Below are positions 1 to 5,703 of a DNA stretch of 9,192 nt, in pieces. The notes under the pieces are model-generated. The model ran no database searches. It worked only from the letters and a program-made list of their open reading frames with translations, and had not been told where the DNA came from. Source of the stretch: Sporichthyaceae bacterium (GTDB lineage: Bacteria; Actinomycetota; Actinomycetes; JACCUZ01); NCBI GenBank assembly GCA_013698395.1, contig JACCUZ010000183.1, positions 1 through 9,192 on the forward strand, in the 5' to 3' direction. The position numbers and the translations under genes are program-made. Within the stretch, counting starts at the first letter, position 1, and each line of letters begins with the position of its first letter.

Positions 1-318
1 GCGGCGGGGGCCGGCGGTCCCACGTGGGTGGAGAAGGTCGACGACGCCGCGGCCGACGACAGCGTCCGGCGGCTGGCCCGTGAGCTGGCGGTCGAGCCCC
101 TCGCCTCCAGCGACACGGCACTGGCCCGCTATGCCACCGAAGTGCTGGCTCGGCTCGAGGAGCTGGCCACGACCCGGCGCATCACCGCTCTCAAGTCCCG
201 TCTGCAGCGCATCAATCCCGTCGAGCAGGTCAGTGACTACAACCGCCTCTTCGGGGAGCTGGTGGCGCTCGAGGCGCACCGCCGAGGACTTCGGGAACGG
301 GCCATCGGCACCCTCTGA
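1..318 (+). CDS. dnaG: DNA primase DnaG, C-terminal end (5' truncated by window)
   Basis: DnaG makes the RNA primers for DNA replication, and its C-terminal domain binds the replicative helicase DnaB. Only the last 105 codons are present, and the frame is open from base 1. The end of the protein carries the stretch LQRINPVEQVSDYNRLFGEL followed by VALEAHRRGLRERAIG, which I recognise as the helical helicase-binding tail of actinobacterial primases. The TOPRIM catalytic core lies upstream of the window and cannot be checked. A sigma factor gene follows after 78 bp on the same strand, a dnaG-rpoD arrangement like the macromolecular-synthesis operon of many bacteria. Identification rests on sequence recall rather than a database search. 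Confidence 0.88.
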   Translation, partial: AAGAGGPTWVEKVDDAAADDSVRRLARELAVEPLASSDTALARYATEVLARLEELATTRRITALKSRLQRINPVEQVSDYNRLFGELVALEAHRRGLRERAIGTL

Positions 319-364
319 GGCAGCCCCAAGAGCGCAGGCGCTGGTCGACTCCGTAATCTGCTGC

Positions 365-384
365 GCTCCCCGCCTCCGGGGAGC
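365..384 (+). promoter_or_regulatory. GC-rich hairpin just before the sigma factor start
   Basis: GCTCCCCG (365-372) pairs perfectly with CGGGGAGC (377-384) around a CCTC loop. No T-tract follows. The only purine-rich Shine-Dalgarno-like run before the GTG at 397 is GGGGAG (378-383), which is inside the 3' arm of this stem. The hairpin could separate dnaG from the sigma gene as a U-less terminator, or it could mask the ribosome site. CAGACT (384-389) lies exactly 7 nt before the GTG and resembles an actinobacterial -10, so a leaderless transcript starting beyond the hairpin is a third option. Confidence 0.45.
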
Positions 385-396
385 AGACTGAGCCCC

Positions 397-1569
397 GTGG
401 AGGATGTCCTCGTCCTGCCGGACGCCGTCGACAGCACAGTCGAGCGGCTGCGGGCCCAGGGCGTCGGCAGCGGGCTGATCCCGGCGCAGGCGGTGGCCTC
501 GGAGGCGACCGCCGCCGGTCTCGAGCCCGAGAGCGTCGACGACATCGTTCGCCGCCTCGCCGAAGCCGGCGTCGAGGTCGTGGCGGACGAGCCCACACCG
601 GAGGAGCTTGAGGCCGAGGCGGTCGACGAGCAGCCGGCCCTGGACGACCTGGCGGCCGCGTCGACGGACCTGGTCCGGGTCTACCTGCGCGAGATCGGGC
701 GGGTGCCGTTGCTGACCGCGGCGGACGAGGTAGACCTGGCCAAGCGGGTCGAGGCCGGGGTCTTCGCCTCCGAACGGCTCGAGACGTTAGGCGACGCCTC
801 AGCCGAGCTCGGGCGGGAACTGCTCGCCGTAGTAGCCGACGGTGACCGCGCCAAGAGCCGGCTGATCGAGTCCAACCTGCGCCTGGTCGTCTCGATCGCC
901 AAGCGCTACGCCGGGCGCGGGCTGCCGTTCCTCGACCTGATCCAGGAGGGGAACCTGGGCCTGATCCGAGCGGTGGAGAAGTTCGACTACGCCCGCGGCT
1001 TCAAGTTCTCCACGTACGCCTCCTGGTGGATCCGTCAGGCGGTGTCTCGAGCAGTCGCCGACCAGGCGCGCACCATCCGCATCCCCGTGCACATGGTGGA
1101 GACCGTTAACCGGATCCTGCGCAGCCAGCGTTCGCTGGTGCAGACCCTCGGGCGCGATCCGACTCCCGACGAGATCGCCGCGATGGTCGACCTTCCGGTT
1201 GAGCGTGTGGTCGAGATCCGGCGCCTGGCGATGGAGCCGGTGTCCCTGCACTCACCGGTAGGCGAGGAGGACGGCTCTGAGCTGGGGGACCTCATTGAGG
1301 ACAGCGAGTCTCTTTCGCCACCCGAGCTGGTCACGGCCGGCCTGCTCGCCAGCCACGTCGAGGATGTGCTCAACCACCTCGGGGAGCGGGAGCGGGAGGT
1401 TGTGCGGATGCGGTACGGCCTCACCGACGGTGAGCCCCGCACCTTGGAGGAGGTCGGCCGGGCGTTCGGCGTGACCCGGGAACGGGTGCGCCAGATCGAG
1501 GCAAAAAGCCTGGCCAAGCTCCGCCATCCGCACCTCTCGGCGCAGCTGCGCGACTACCTGGCGACTTAA
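397..1569 (+). CDS. rpoD: RpoD-type sigma-70 RNA polymerase sigma factor (group 1/2)
   Basis: This sigma subunit directs RNA polymerase to -35/-10 promoters. All conserved regions can be read. A region 1.1-like acidic N-terminus includes VDDIVRRLAEAGVEVV (47-62). Region 1.2 is DLVRVYLREIGRVPLL (91-106). Region 2 spans about 151-230, with NLRLVVSIAKRYAGRGLPFL and the -10-reading segment FSTYASWWIRQAVSRA. Region 3 spans 231-310. Region 4 spans about 321-385, with the helix-turn-helix TLEEVGRAFGVTRERVRQIE. The protein has 390 residues and lacks the long acidic N-terminal extension of HrdB-type primary sigmas. It may therefore be either the primary factor of this lineage or an HrdA/C/D-like paralogue; its place behind dnaG favours a housekeeping role. 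GTG at 397 is the first normal start codon after the dnaG stop in this frame, and no clear unpaired Shine-Dalgarno precedes it. Confidence 0.93.
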   Translation: MEDVLVLPDAVDSTVERLRAQGVGSGLIPAQAVASEATAAGLEPESVDDIVRRLAEAGVEVVADEPTPEELEAEAVDEQPALDDLAAASTDLVRVYLREIGRVPLLTAADEVDLAKRVEAGVFASERLETLGDASAELGRELLAVVADGDRAKSRLIESNLRLVVSIAKRYAGRGLPFLDLIQEGNLGLIRAVEKFDYARGFKFSTYASWWIRQAVSRAVADQARTIRIPVHMVETVNRILRSQRSLVQTLGRDPTPDEIAAMVDLPVERVVEIRRLAMEPVSLHSPVGEEDGSELGDLIEDSESLSPPELVTAGLLASHVEDVLNHLGEREREVVRMRYGLTDGEPRTLEEVGRAFGVTRERVRQIEAKSLAKLRHPHLSAQLRDYLAT

Positions 1570-1585
1570 GCGAGTCGCACCTCCG

Positions 1586-1591
1586 TAGTCT
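1586..1591 (+). promoter_or_regulatory. Candidate -10 box for a leaderless transcript of the 163-aa gene
   Basis: TAGTCT fits the actinobacterial TANNNT -10 element and ends exactly 7 nt before the ATG at 1599. That places the expected transcription start on the A of the start codon. No Shine-Dalgarno sequence lies in the 29-nt gap after the sigma gene, which agrees with leaderless translation. No convincing -35 is visible 16-18 nt upstream. The call is inferred from geometry only. Confidence 0.4.
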
Positions 1592-1598
1592 CGGCGAC

Positions 1599-2090
1599 AT
1601 GCAATTGTGGCGCCGCCGGGGCCGGCTGCCCGACAATGCTCGCGCTCAGCTCGGCCTGAGCCCCGGTGAACGCGTCCTGGCTGCCGGGCGCCAGGTCGAC
1701 GGTCGGTGGCTGGTCGGTACGGACCAGGCCCTCGTCGGTGAAGGCCTCAGGGTGCCGTGGGTCGATGTGGCGCATGCGCAGTGGCTTCCGTCGGAGCAGG
1801 TACTGGTGCTCGACCCCGTGCCCGGTGCGTTCGGGACGATCCAGGTGCGACTGGAAGAGCCGGGACGGTTGCCCGAGACCGTCCACGAACGGGTGATGGC
1901 CAGCATCGTGGTCACGACCAGGGTGGCTGTGCCAGGTGCAGGCGGAGTGCGCATCGTGGGCCGCCGCGGCGTCGACGGTCCACTCGTGTGGCAGGTGGTG
2001 CCCGACGCGGGTGTGGACCTGGCGGCCGACGACGTACGTAGCGCAGCCGAGGAGACGGTGCAGCGGCTGCGCGCCGAGTTGAACCAGTAG
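1599..2090 (+). CDS. Conserved actinobacterial protein of unknown function, 163 aa
   Basis: I do not recognise a characterised family. The protein is soluble-looking, with no signal peptide or membrane segment. It appears mostly beta-strand up to about residue 130 (repeated short stretches such as GERVLAAGRQVDGRWLVGTD, ASIVVTTRVAV and PLVWQVVPDAGVD), followed by a helix (DVRSAAEETVQRLRAELNQ). This layout of an antiparallel sheet closed by a C-terminal helix resembles a PH-like fold, but that is an inference. Proteins of this kind are, from memory, found near dnaG/dgt in other actinobacteria. It starts 29 nt after the sigma gene and may be read through from it or started from the candidate leaderless promoter just upstream. 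It ends 4 bp from the convergent topoisomerase gene. Confidence 0.75.
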   Translation: MQLWRRRGRLPDNARAQLGLSPGERVLAAGRQVDGRWLVGTDQALVGEGLRVPWVDVAHAQWLPSEQVLVLDPVPGAFGTIQVRLEEPGRLPETVHERVMASIVVTTRVAVPGAGGVRIVGRRGVDGPLVWQVVPDAGVDLAADDVRSAAEETVQRLRAELNQ

Positions 2091-2094
2091 CCGG

Positions 2095-3180
2095 TCAGGC
2101 TGCTCGGCGGGCTTGCGCGATCTTTGGTCTCGGCGTGGAAAGTCGCCTGCTGCTGGCCTTCGCTGGTTGGCGCAGCAACCGGAGCACAGCAGCCTCGACC
2201 TGCCCGTGCGTCGCAGGCTGTCCCAGGTCCGCGTCAGCGCCGAGCCGGTCAAGCGACCCGACGATGGTCGTGCCGTCGTCGTAGAGGTCGAGAATCCGCG
2301 GGTCGATGTAGGACGACCGGCACACGGCCGGGGTGTTGCCGAGGTAGTCCGCCACCTCCTTGACGACACGGGTGACCGCCCGCTTCCGCCCCGTAGCCGA
2401 TGTGGGGGCTCGCGTCGATACGGCGAGGCCGACGGCGGTCAGCACGGTTGCGTGCCACGTACGAAAGTCCTTCGCGCTGACCTCCTCGCCGATCACCTCC
2501 TTGAGGTAGGCGTTGATGTCGGCACTGGTGACGTCGTGCCAACCCGTACGGTCCCTGTAGGCGAGCAGCTCGCGGCTCGCGTCGTTCCGCTTGAGCAGTG
2601 CGGTGACGACCTTGCGGACGTCGTCGTCGACGAAGCCCTGCACCCTCTGCTTGCCACTCTTCGCGATGTAGTCGAACACGACGAAGCCACCGGTCACGGT
2701 CACGTGCTCGCGCCGCATGGTGGCCAGGCCGTACGTGCCGTTGGCTTCGGCGTAGCCCTCACCACCCACGCGGAAGAAACCCAGGTCCAACAGTCGAAAG
2801 GCGGCCGCGAGCACTCGCTGTCGGGTCAGGCCGCGCTGGGCCAGGTGAGCGCTGACCTGGGCCCTTGCGGCCGGGAGCCGGCGGGCGAAGGTCAGGACCC
2901 GTTCATGCTTCTCGGCGTCGCGTTGGACGCGCCACTCGTCGTGGTACCGGTACTGCCTACGGCCCGCCGCGTCTGTGCCGATGGCCTGGATGTGGCCGCG
3001 CGGGTGCGCGCAGATCCAGACGTCGCTCCACGCCGGAGGGAGGACTAGTCCGGCGATCCGCTCGAGCACGTCGGCCTCGGTGACCTTGCGGCCGTCGGCC
3101 CACTCATAGCTGAAACCTCGCCCACGCCGGACCCGTCGGATGCCGGGCGCAGCGCAGTCGACCCGGCGCAGTCGTGGCAC
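2095..3180 (-). CDS. DNA topoisomerase IB (poxvirus-like type IB topoisomerase)
   Basis: The enzyme relaxes positive and negative supercoils by nicking one strand through a 3'-phosphotyrosyl intermediate, without ATP. The 361 residues match bacterial poxvirus-type enzymes in length. An N-terminal DNA clamp domain covers about 1-95 (YRYHDEWRVQRDAEKHERV at 77-95) and a catalytic domain follows. The catalytic set known from the Deinococcus enzyme (Arg, Lys, Arg, Asn, Tyr) is complete: R137 in FFRVGGEGYAEANGTYGL, K174 in YIAKSGKQRVQGFV, R240 in KDFRTWHATVLTA, N282 in GNTPAVCR and nucleophile Y291 in SSYIDPRIL. A basic tail of about 50 residues ends the protein. The GTG start is supported by GGGAGGA (plus-strand 3191-3197), 10 nt upstream. 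The gene lies 29 nt behind the YtxH-like gene, so the two probably form one operon. It converges on the 163-aa gene with a 4-bp gap that leaves no room for a terminator. Confidence 0.93.
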   Translation of the reverse strand: MPRLRRVDCAAPGIRRVRRGRGFSYEWADGRKVTEADVLERIAGLVLPPAWSDVWICAHPRGHIQAIGTDAAGRRQYRYHDEWRVQRDAEKHERVLTFARRLPAARAQVSAHLAQRGLTRQRVLAAAFRLLDLGFFRVGGEGYAEANGTYGLATMRREHVTVTGGFVVFDYIAKSGKQRVQGFVDDDVRKVVTALLKRNDASRELLAYRDRTGWHDVTSADINAYLKEVIGEEVSAKDFRTWHATVLTAVGLAVSTRAPTSATGRKRAVTRVVKEVADYLGNTPAVCRSSYIDPRILDLYDDGTTIVGSLDRLGADADLGQPATHGQVEAAVLRLLRQPAKASSRRLSTPRPKIAQARRAA

Positions 3181-3209
3181 GAGGTGGTTGTCCTCCCGTC
3201 GAAGTCAGC

Positions 3210-3548
3210 TCAGGCGAGGCGGCCGTTGCTGCCGGCAGGGGGCGATTCTGCGAAGGAGGCGCCCGTGGGAGTGGACCCCGCCCAGGAGGTGGTGTCGTCT
3301 GCACCCCCGAGCCAGGAGGGCCGCTTATCGTGCAGGGTGGACCCGAGGCTCGTCGTCGCCTTGTCCTTGGCGGTCACCAGCACGTCTGTGGCCTGGTGCT
3401 GCAGGGCAGTGGTGGTGCTCTGCACCGCCGGGTTGCTGGCGAAGGCGCGGGCTGCCTGCCGGATCTGCTCGTAGCGAGCGCGGCCGGCGCGCGCCCCTAG
3501 CACGTAGCCGGTCGCGAAGCCGGCGAGGAAGGTGGCCTTGGTGCGCAT
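3210..3548 (-). CDS. YtxH-like small membrane-anchored protein, 112 aa
   Basis: The N-terminus MRTKATFLAGFATGYVLGAR is a glycine-patterned hydrophobic segment (about residues 5-21) followed by AGRARYEQIRQAARAF. This combination is typical of short YtxH-domain proteins of actinobacteria, which are thought to be anchored in the membrane with a helical cytoplasmic part; their molecular role is not settled. A polar helix (about 25-72) and a low-complexity Gly/Ser/Pro tail follow. The ATG at 3548 is preferred over an upstream ATG at 3671 because the family motif begins there, GGAG lies 5 nt upstream (plus-strand 3554-3557), and the longer frame would run into the tRNA-Asn gene. It is probably the first gene of an operon with the topoisomerase. 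Confidence 0.72.
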   Translation of the reverse strand: MRTKATFLAGFATGYVLGARAGRARYEQIRQAARAFASNPAVQSTTTALQHQATDVLVTAKDKATTSLGSTLHDKRPSWLGGADDTTSWAGSTPTGASFAESPPAGSNGRLA

Positions 3549-3623
3549 TTCTGCTCCGTTGGCTGGTCGAACGTGACTGACGAAGGGCTGCATACCCTGG
3601 CAGTGTTCGGCGACACCTTGAGA

Positions 3624-3629
3624 TAGCCT
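3624..3629 (+). promoter_or_regulatory. Possible -10 of the tRNA promoter
   Basis: TAGCCT fits TANNNT and lies about 35 nt before the mature tRNA-Asn, in the intergenic space between it and the divergent YtxH-like gene. The -35 position, around 3601-3607, is poor (CAGTGT). A promoter is expected here because the neighbouring gene points away, but the exact element is a guess. Confidence 0.25.
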
Positions 3630-3663
3630 GGGCGCCGCCAGGCTGGCCGATTCGCCCGGCCCT

Positions 3664-3736
3664 TCCCGCATAGCTCAATTGGCAGAGCAACCGGCTGTTA
3701 ACCGGTAGGTTCCTGGTTCGAGTCCAGGTGCGGGAG
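3664..3736 (+). tRNA. tRNA-Asn (anticodon GTT)
   Basis: The cloverleaf is complete. The acceptor stem TCCCGCA/TGCGGGA (3664-3670 and 3729-3735) has discriminator G at 3736. The D-arm is GCTC/GAGC, the anticodon stem ACCGG/CCGGT has loop CTGTTAA (anticodon 3697-3699), and the T-arm CCTGG/CCAGG has loop TTCGAGT. GTT reads AAC/AAU asparagine codons. CCA is not encoded, as is usual in actinobacteria. The next tRNA follows after 53 nt and is probably cotranscribed. Confidence 0.97.
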
Positions 3737-3789
3737 CTCATGTCCGGGTCGCCGCCGGAAGGTCCGGCCGTTCGCCGGAGCGATGTCCC

Positions 3790-3863
3790 GGGGCGGTAGC
3801 TCAGCTGGTTAGAGCAGGGGACTCATAATCCCTGGGTCGCGGGTTCGAGTCCCGCCCGCCCCA
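3790..3863 (+). tRNA. tRNA with anticodon CAT (elongator tRNA-Met, or tRNA-Ile2)
   Basis: The acceptor stem GGGGCGG/CCGCCCC (3790-3796 and 3856-3862) has discriminator A at 3863. The D-arm is GCTC/GAGC, the anticodon stem GGGGA/TCCCT has loop CTCATAA (CAT at 3824-3826), and the T-arm GCGGG/CCCGC has loop TTCGAGT. It is not the initiator, because the acceptor stem is paired at position 1-72 and the GGG/CCC initiator anticodon stem is missing. CAT can be elongator Met, or Ile2 after lysidine modification by TilS; the acceptor stem with G4-C69 and C5-G68 leaves Ile2 open. The 3' half is the likely attachment site of the integrase encoded 17 bp downstream. Confidence 0.95.
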
Positions 3864-3879
3864 CACACAAAGGTGCAGG

Positions 3880-4983
3880 TCAGCGCGCTGCGCGGGTAAT
3901 CGGAAGATCGACTACGGTGCCCGTAGTCCGCAGAAAGTCCGCAGCGCGGGAATCCATCCGGTCCGCGAGGTCGTCCAGGTCGTCCTCGAACAGGCCGGCA
4001 TAGACGTCGAGAGTCATGGCCGCCGAGGCATGTCCGAGCATCCGCTGGACGGCCATCACGTTGGCCCCGGAGGCTATGGCCAGCGAGGCCGCGGTGTGGC
4101 GTAAGTCGTGCGGTGTGAGGCCGTCCAGGCCGGCCCTGCGCACCGCCGGATCGAAGACCCGGTGCCGCCAGTTGCCCAGCCGCAAATGGCCACCCTTGGG
4201 CATGGTGAACACGAAGTCATCAGCGGCCTTCCCGGCCATTGCCGCGGTGAGGTCCGCTACCAGCGACCCAGGCAACGGCACCGAGCGGCTGCGGCCGGTC
4301 TTGGGTGTGCCGAAGACGGCTACGCCATTGACCTCCGTCATACTCTCGGCGATCTCGATGCGGCGCCGCATGAGGTCCACCCGGCCAACCCGCAGGGCCG
4401 CGAGCTCGCCGAAGCGCAGGCCGACCTGGGCCAACAACCGGATCACCGGCCCGTCGTCGCCGGCAGCCTCGGCGAGCATGGCGACCTCGGCATCACTCAG
4501 ATAGAGCTTGTCGGCCCGCCTCGCGGCTGGCAGCTCCACACCATCCGCGGGGTTGCGGGCCAGCCGGCCAGCCTTGACCGCCGAGGCGAGCACGAGGCTC
4601 AGCACCCGATAGGCCTGCCGCACGGTCGCCGGGGCCAGGTGGTGCATCGAGGCCACCCAGGCACTGACACCCTCATAGTCGACCGCCGAGAGCCGGACAG
4701 GTCCCCAGGTGGGTAGCACCTGGTTGCGCAGCAGGACCTCGTAGCGGTATCGGGTGGACGGCTTGATGTTGGTCTTCGTCGCCAGCCACTGCTGGGCATA
4801 GGCCTCGATGGTCAGCCGGCCGCCCTTCGGGTCGACATAGGTGCCGGTCACGACAGCCGAGGTGATGCCGTCCAGCCATCGGGTGGCATCGGCTTTGCGG
4901 GCGAAGTGCCTGGAGTGCTCCTTGCCGAGACTGTCCCTGTAGCGGGCCCTCCAGCGGCCGTCCGGGCGCTTGGCGATGGACAT
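3880..4983 (-). CDS. int: Tyrosine recombinase / site-specific integrase
   Basis: It catalyses integration and, with an excisionase, excision of the element by strand exchange between att sites. The 367 residues have the usual three-part layout. An arm-type DNA-binding domain (1-48, IAKRPDGRWRARYRDSLGKE) comes first, then a SAM-like core-binding domain (about 57-145) and the catalytic domain (about 158-345). All catalytic residues are visible: R190 in GLRFGELAAL, K228 in TPKTGRSRSVPL, H292 and R295 in HDLRHTAAS, H318 in MLGHAS, and nucleophile Y328 in DVYAGLF. The start overlaps the stop of the upstream regulator gene (TGATG), with GGAGGA (plus-strand 4990-4995) 6 nt upstream, so it is translationally coupled. 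The stop lies 17 bp from the CAT tRNA, which points to that tRNA as attB. The gene looks intact. Confidence 0.94.
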   Translation of the reverse strand: MSIAKRPDGRWRARYRDSLGKEHSRHFARKADATRWLDGITSAVVTGTYVDPKGGRLTIEAYAQQWLATKTNIKPSTRYRYEVLLRNQVLPTWGPVRLSAVDYEGVSAWVASMHHLAPATVRQAYRVLSLVLASAVKAGRLARNPADGVELPAARRADKLYLSDAEVAMLAEAAGDDGPVIRLLAQVGLRFGELAALRVGRVDLMRRRIEIAESMTEVNGVAVFGTPKTGRSRSVPLPGSLVADLTAAMAGKAADDFVFTMPKGGHLRLGNWRHRVFDPAVRRAGLDGLTPHDLRHTAASLAIASGANVMAVQRMLGHASAAMTLDVYAGLFEDDLDDLADRMDSRAADFLRTTGTVVDLPITRAAR

Positions 4984-5324
4984 CAGGACTCCTCCGAGAT
5001 CTCTTCGAGGCGCGCCTCGATGTGTTCGCGTAGCGTCGAGAGTTCGCGCATGCGCGCCCGTCGTAGGCGCACGGCCATGGTGGCGCTCGGGGCGCCCAGC
5101 AGGTCCGCCACATCCGTCCCGAGGATCTCCGCGACCGCGACGGCCTCAGAGAGCCTCAGGGGCCGCTCTCCCGCCTCGACGCGCGTCAGGGTCGACTGGT
5201 GCCACCCGAAGTCATACGACACCCGCATGACCGTCGACAGGTGTCCCTGGGGCAATCCCTGTCTGATGCGGAGGTCACGGATGCGCGCGCCAACGGTTTC
5301 ATCCAGCGTTGCGATGTCGTCCAT
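4983..5324 (-). CDS. XRE-family helix-turn-helix regulator, 113 aa
   Basis: A Cro/CI-type HTH covers about residues 9-77 (VGARIRDLRIRQGLPQGHLS, then STLTRVEAGERPLRLSEAVA). The segment WHQSTLTRVEAGERPL is the pattern typical of actinobacterial XRE regulators. A charged, probably coiled helix (MAVRLRRARMRELSTLREHI and on) forms the C-terminus and may dimerise. The ATG at 5324 is chosen over an upstream start at 5630 because the HTH family begins near here, the extra 102 residues would cover the divergent excisionase gene, and a well-formed promoter places +1 on this ATG. There is no Shine-Dalgarno, so translation is probably leaderless. It is cotranscribed with the integrase through a 1-bp stop-start overlap. 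It probably controls the element's own divergent promoters, but its target is inferred. Confidence 0.8.
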   Translation of the reverse strand: MDDIATLDETVGARIRDLRIRQGLPQGHLSTVMRVSYDFGWHQSTLTRVEAGERPLRLSEAVAVAEILGTDVADLLGAPSATMAVRLRRARMRELSTLREHIEARLEEISEES

Positions 5325-5331
5325 GAACGGA

Positions 5332-5360
5332 ACGATAAAGCACGCCAGCAAGCGGGTCAA
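5332..5360 (-). promoter_or_regulatory. Leaderless promoter of the regulator-integrase operon
   Basis: On the minus strand, a -35 TTGACC (plus 5355-5360) is separated by exactly 17 bp from a -10 TATCGT (plus 5332-5337). Seven nt later comes the ATG of the XRE gene, so +1 should coincide with its first base. This is the best sigma-70 promoter visible in the window. A candidate operator half-site (5344-5350) lies in its spacer. Confidence 0.68.
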
Positions 5361-5381
5361 CCCGATTAGATATATGCTGGC
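5344..5381. promoter_or_regulatory. Candidate operator: inverted 7-bp half-sites
   Basis: GCCAGCA (5344-5350) and TGCTGGC (5375-5381) are perfect inverted copies, centred 31 bp apart, about three helical turns. The left copy sits in the spacer of the minus-strand promoter. The right copy overlaps a plus-strand -10-like TATGCT (5373-5378). A protein bound to both could repress both directions. A second short palindrome, CCTA-GA-TAGG (5407-5416), overlaps the excisionase ribosome site. Binding by the adjacent XRE protein is inferred, not shown. Confidence 0.4.
5373..5378 (+). promoter_or_regulatory. Possible -10 box for the excisionase-ATPase transcript
   Basis: TATGCT fits TANNNT and would give a leader of about 39 nt before the excisionase ATG, with room for its Shine-Dalgarno. 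No -35 is recognisable 17 bp upstream. An alternative is TAGATA (5409-5414) with TTGGGA (5387-5392) at 16-bp spacing. Neither is decisive. Confidence 0.3.
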
Positions 5382-5423
5382 AGGTGTTGGGACGGTAACG
5401 CACCAGCCTAGATAGGGAGCATC

Positions 5424-5600
5424 ATGACCGAGTTCAAGACAGCCCCAGAGCTGGCCGAACAGATCCGCACCTCCGAGAACACGCTCTCGTGGTGGAGACA
5501 GGTCGGTAAGGGGCCGGAGTATGTCCGGCTCGGTAAGCGGGTGCTCTACCCCGTCGATGGCATCGAGAGTTGGATCGCCGCCGAGCGGCGGACCGCCTGA
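5424..5600 (+). CDS. xis: Excisionase-like small HTH protein (MerR/Xis fold), 58 aa
   Basis: The short frame encodes MTEFKTAPELAEQIRTSENT, LSWWRQVGKGPEYVRLGKRV and LYPVDGIESWIAAERRTA. It matches the helix-turn-helix plus wing pattern of HTH_17/excisionase proteins: a first helix that selects (APELAEQI), a recognition helix (TSENTLSWWRQVGKGPEYVR), a short beta wing (GKRVLYP) and a closing helix (VDGIESWIAAER). Such proteins bend att DNA and steer the integrase toward excision. AGGGAG (5414-5419) lies 4 nt before the ATG. The gene is divergent from the regulator-integrase pair, as is common for recombination-directionality factors that must be repressed while the element is integrated. Its role is inferred from fold and context. 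Confidence 0.82.
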   Translation: MTEFKTAPELAEQIRTSENTLSWWRQVGKGPEYVRLGKRVLYPVDGIESWIAAERRTA

Positions 5601-5703
5601 TGGCCGCCGTGCGCATGAAGGCCACGGCATGACCTAGCCAGATCAACACCCCGCTACCGCCCGAGCGAGGAGAAGCCGACACCGCCGAGTAGGGACGCAC
5701 CCC

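Noticed and set aside
2113..3048. 311-codon open frame on the plus strand opposite the topoisomerase
   Set aside because: It is a shadow of the GC-biased codon pattern of the topoisomerase gene, with no recognisable domain. The minus-strand product has a full catalytic set.
3549..3671. Longer start (ATG 3671) for the YtxH-like protein
   Set aside because: The extra 41 residues overlap the tRNA-Asn gene and its promoter region, and the family motif begins at the ATG at 3548, which has its own Shine-Dalgarno.
5325..5630. 102-residue N-terminal extension of the XRE regulator
   Set aside because: It would cover the divergent excisionase gene and the control region. The HTH family starts near residue 103 and the promoter points to the ATG at 5324.
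5600..5637. Ten-codon frame (MAAVRMKATA) overlapping the excisionase stop, followed by a two-codon ATG ACC TAG
   Set aside because: It has linked start and stop codons but is too short to support as a gene. A leader peptide role cannot be shown from sequence alone.
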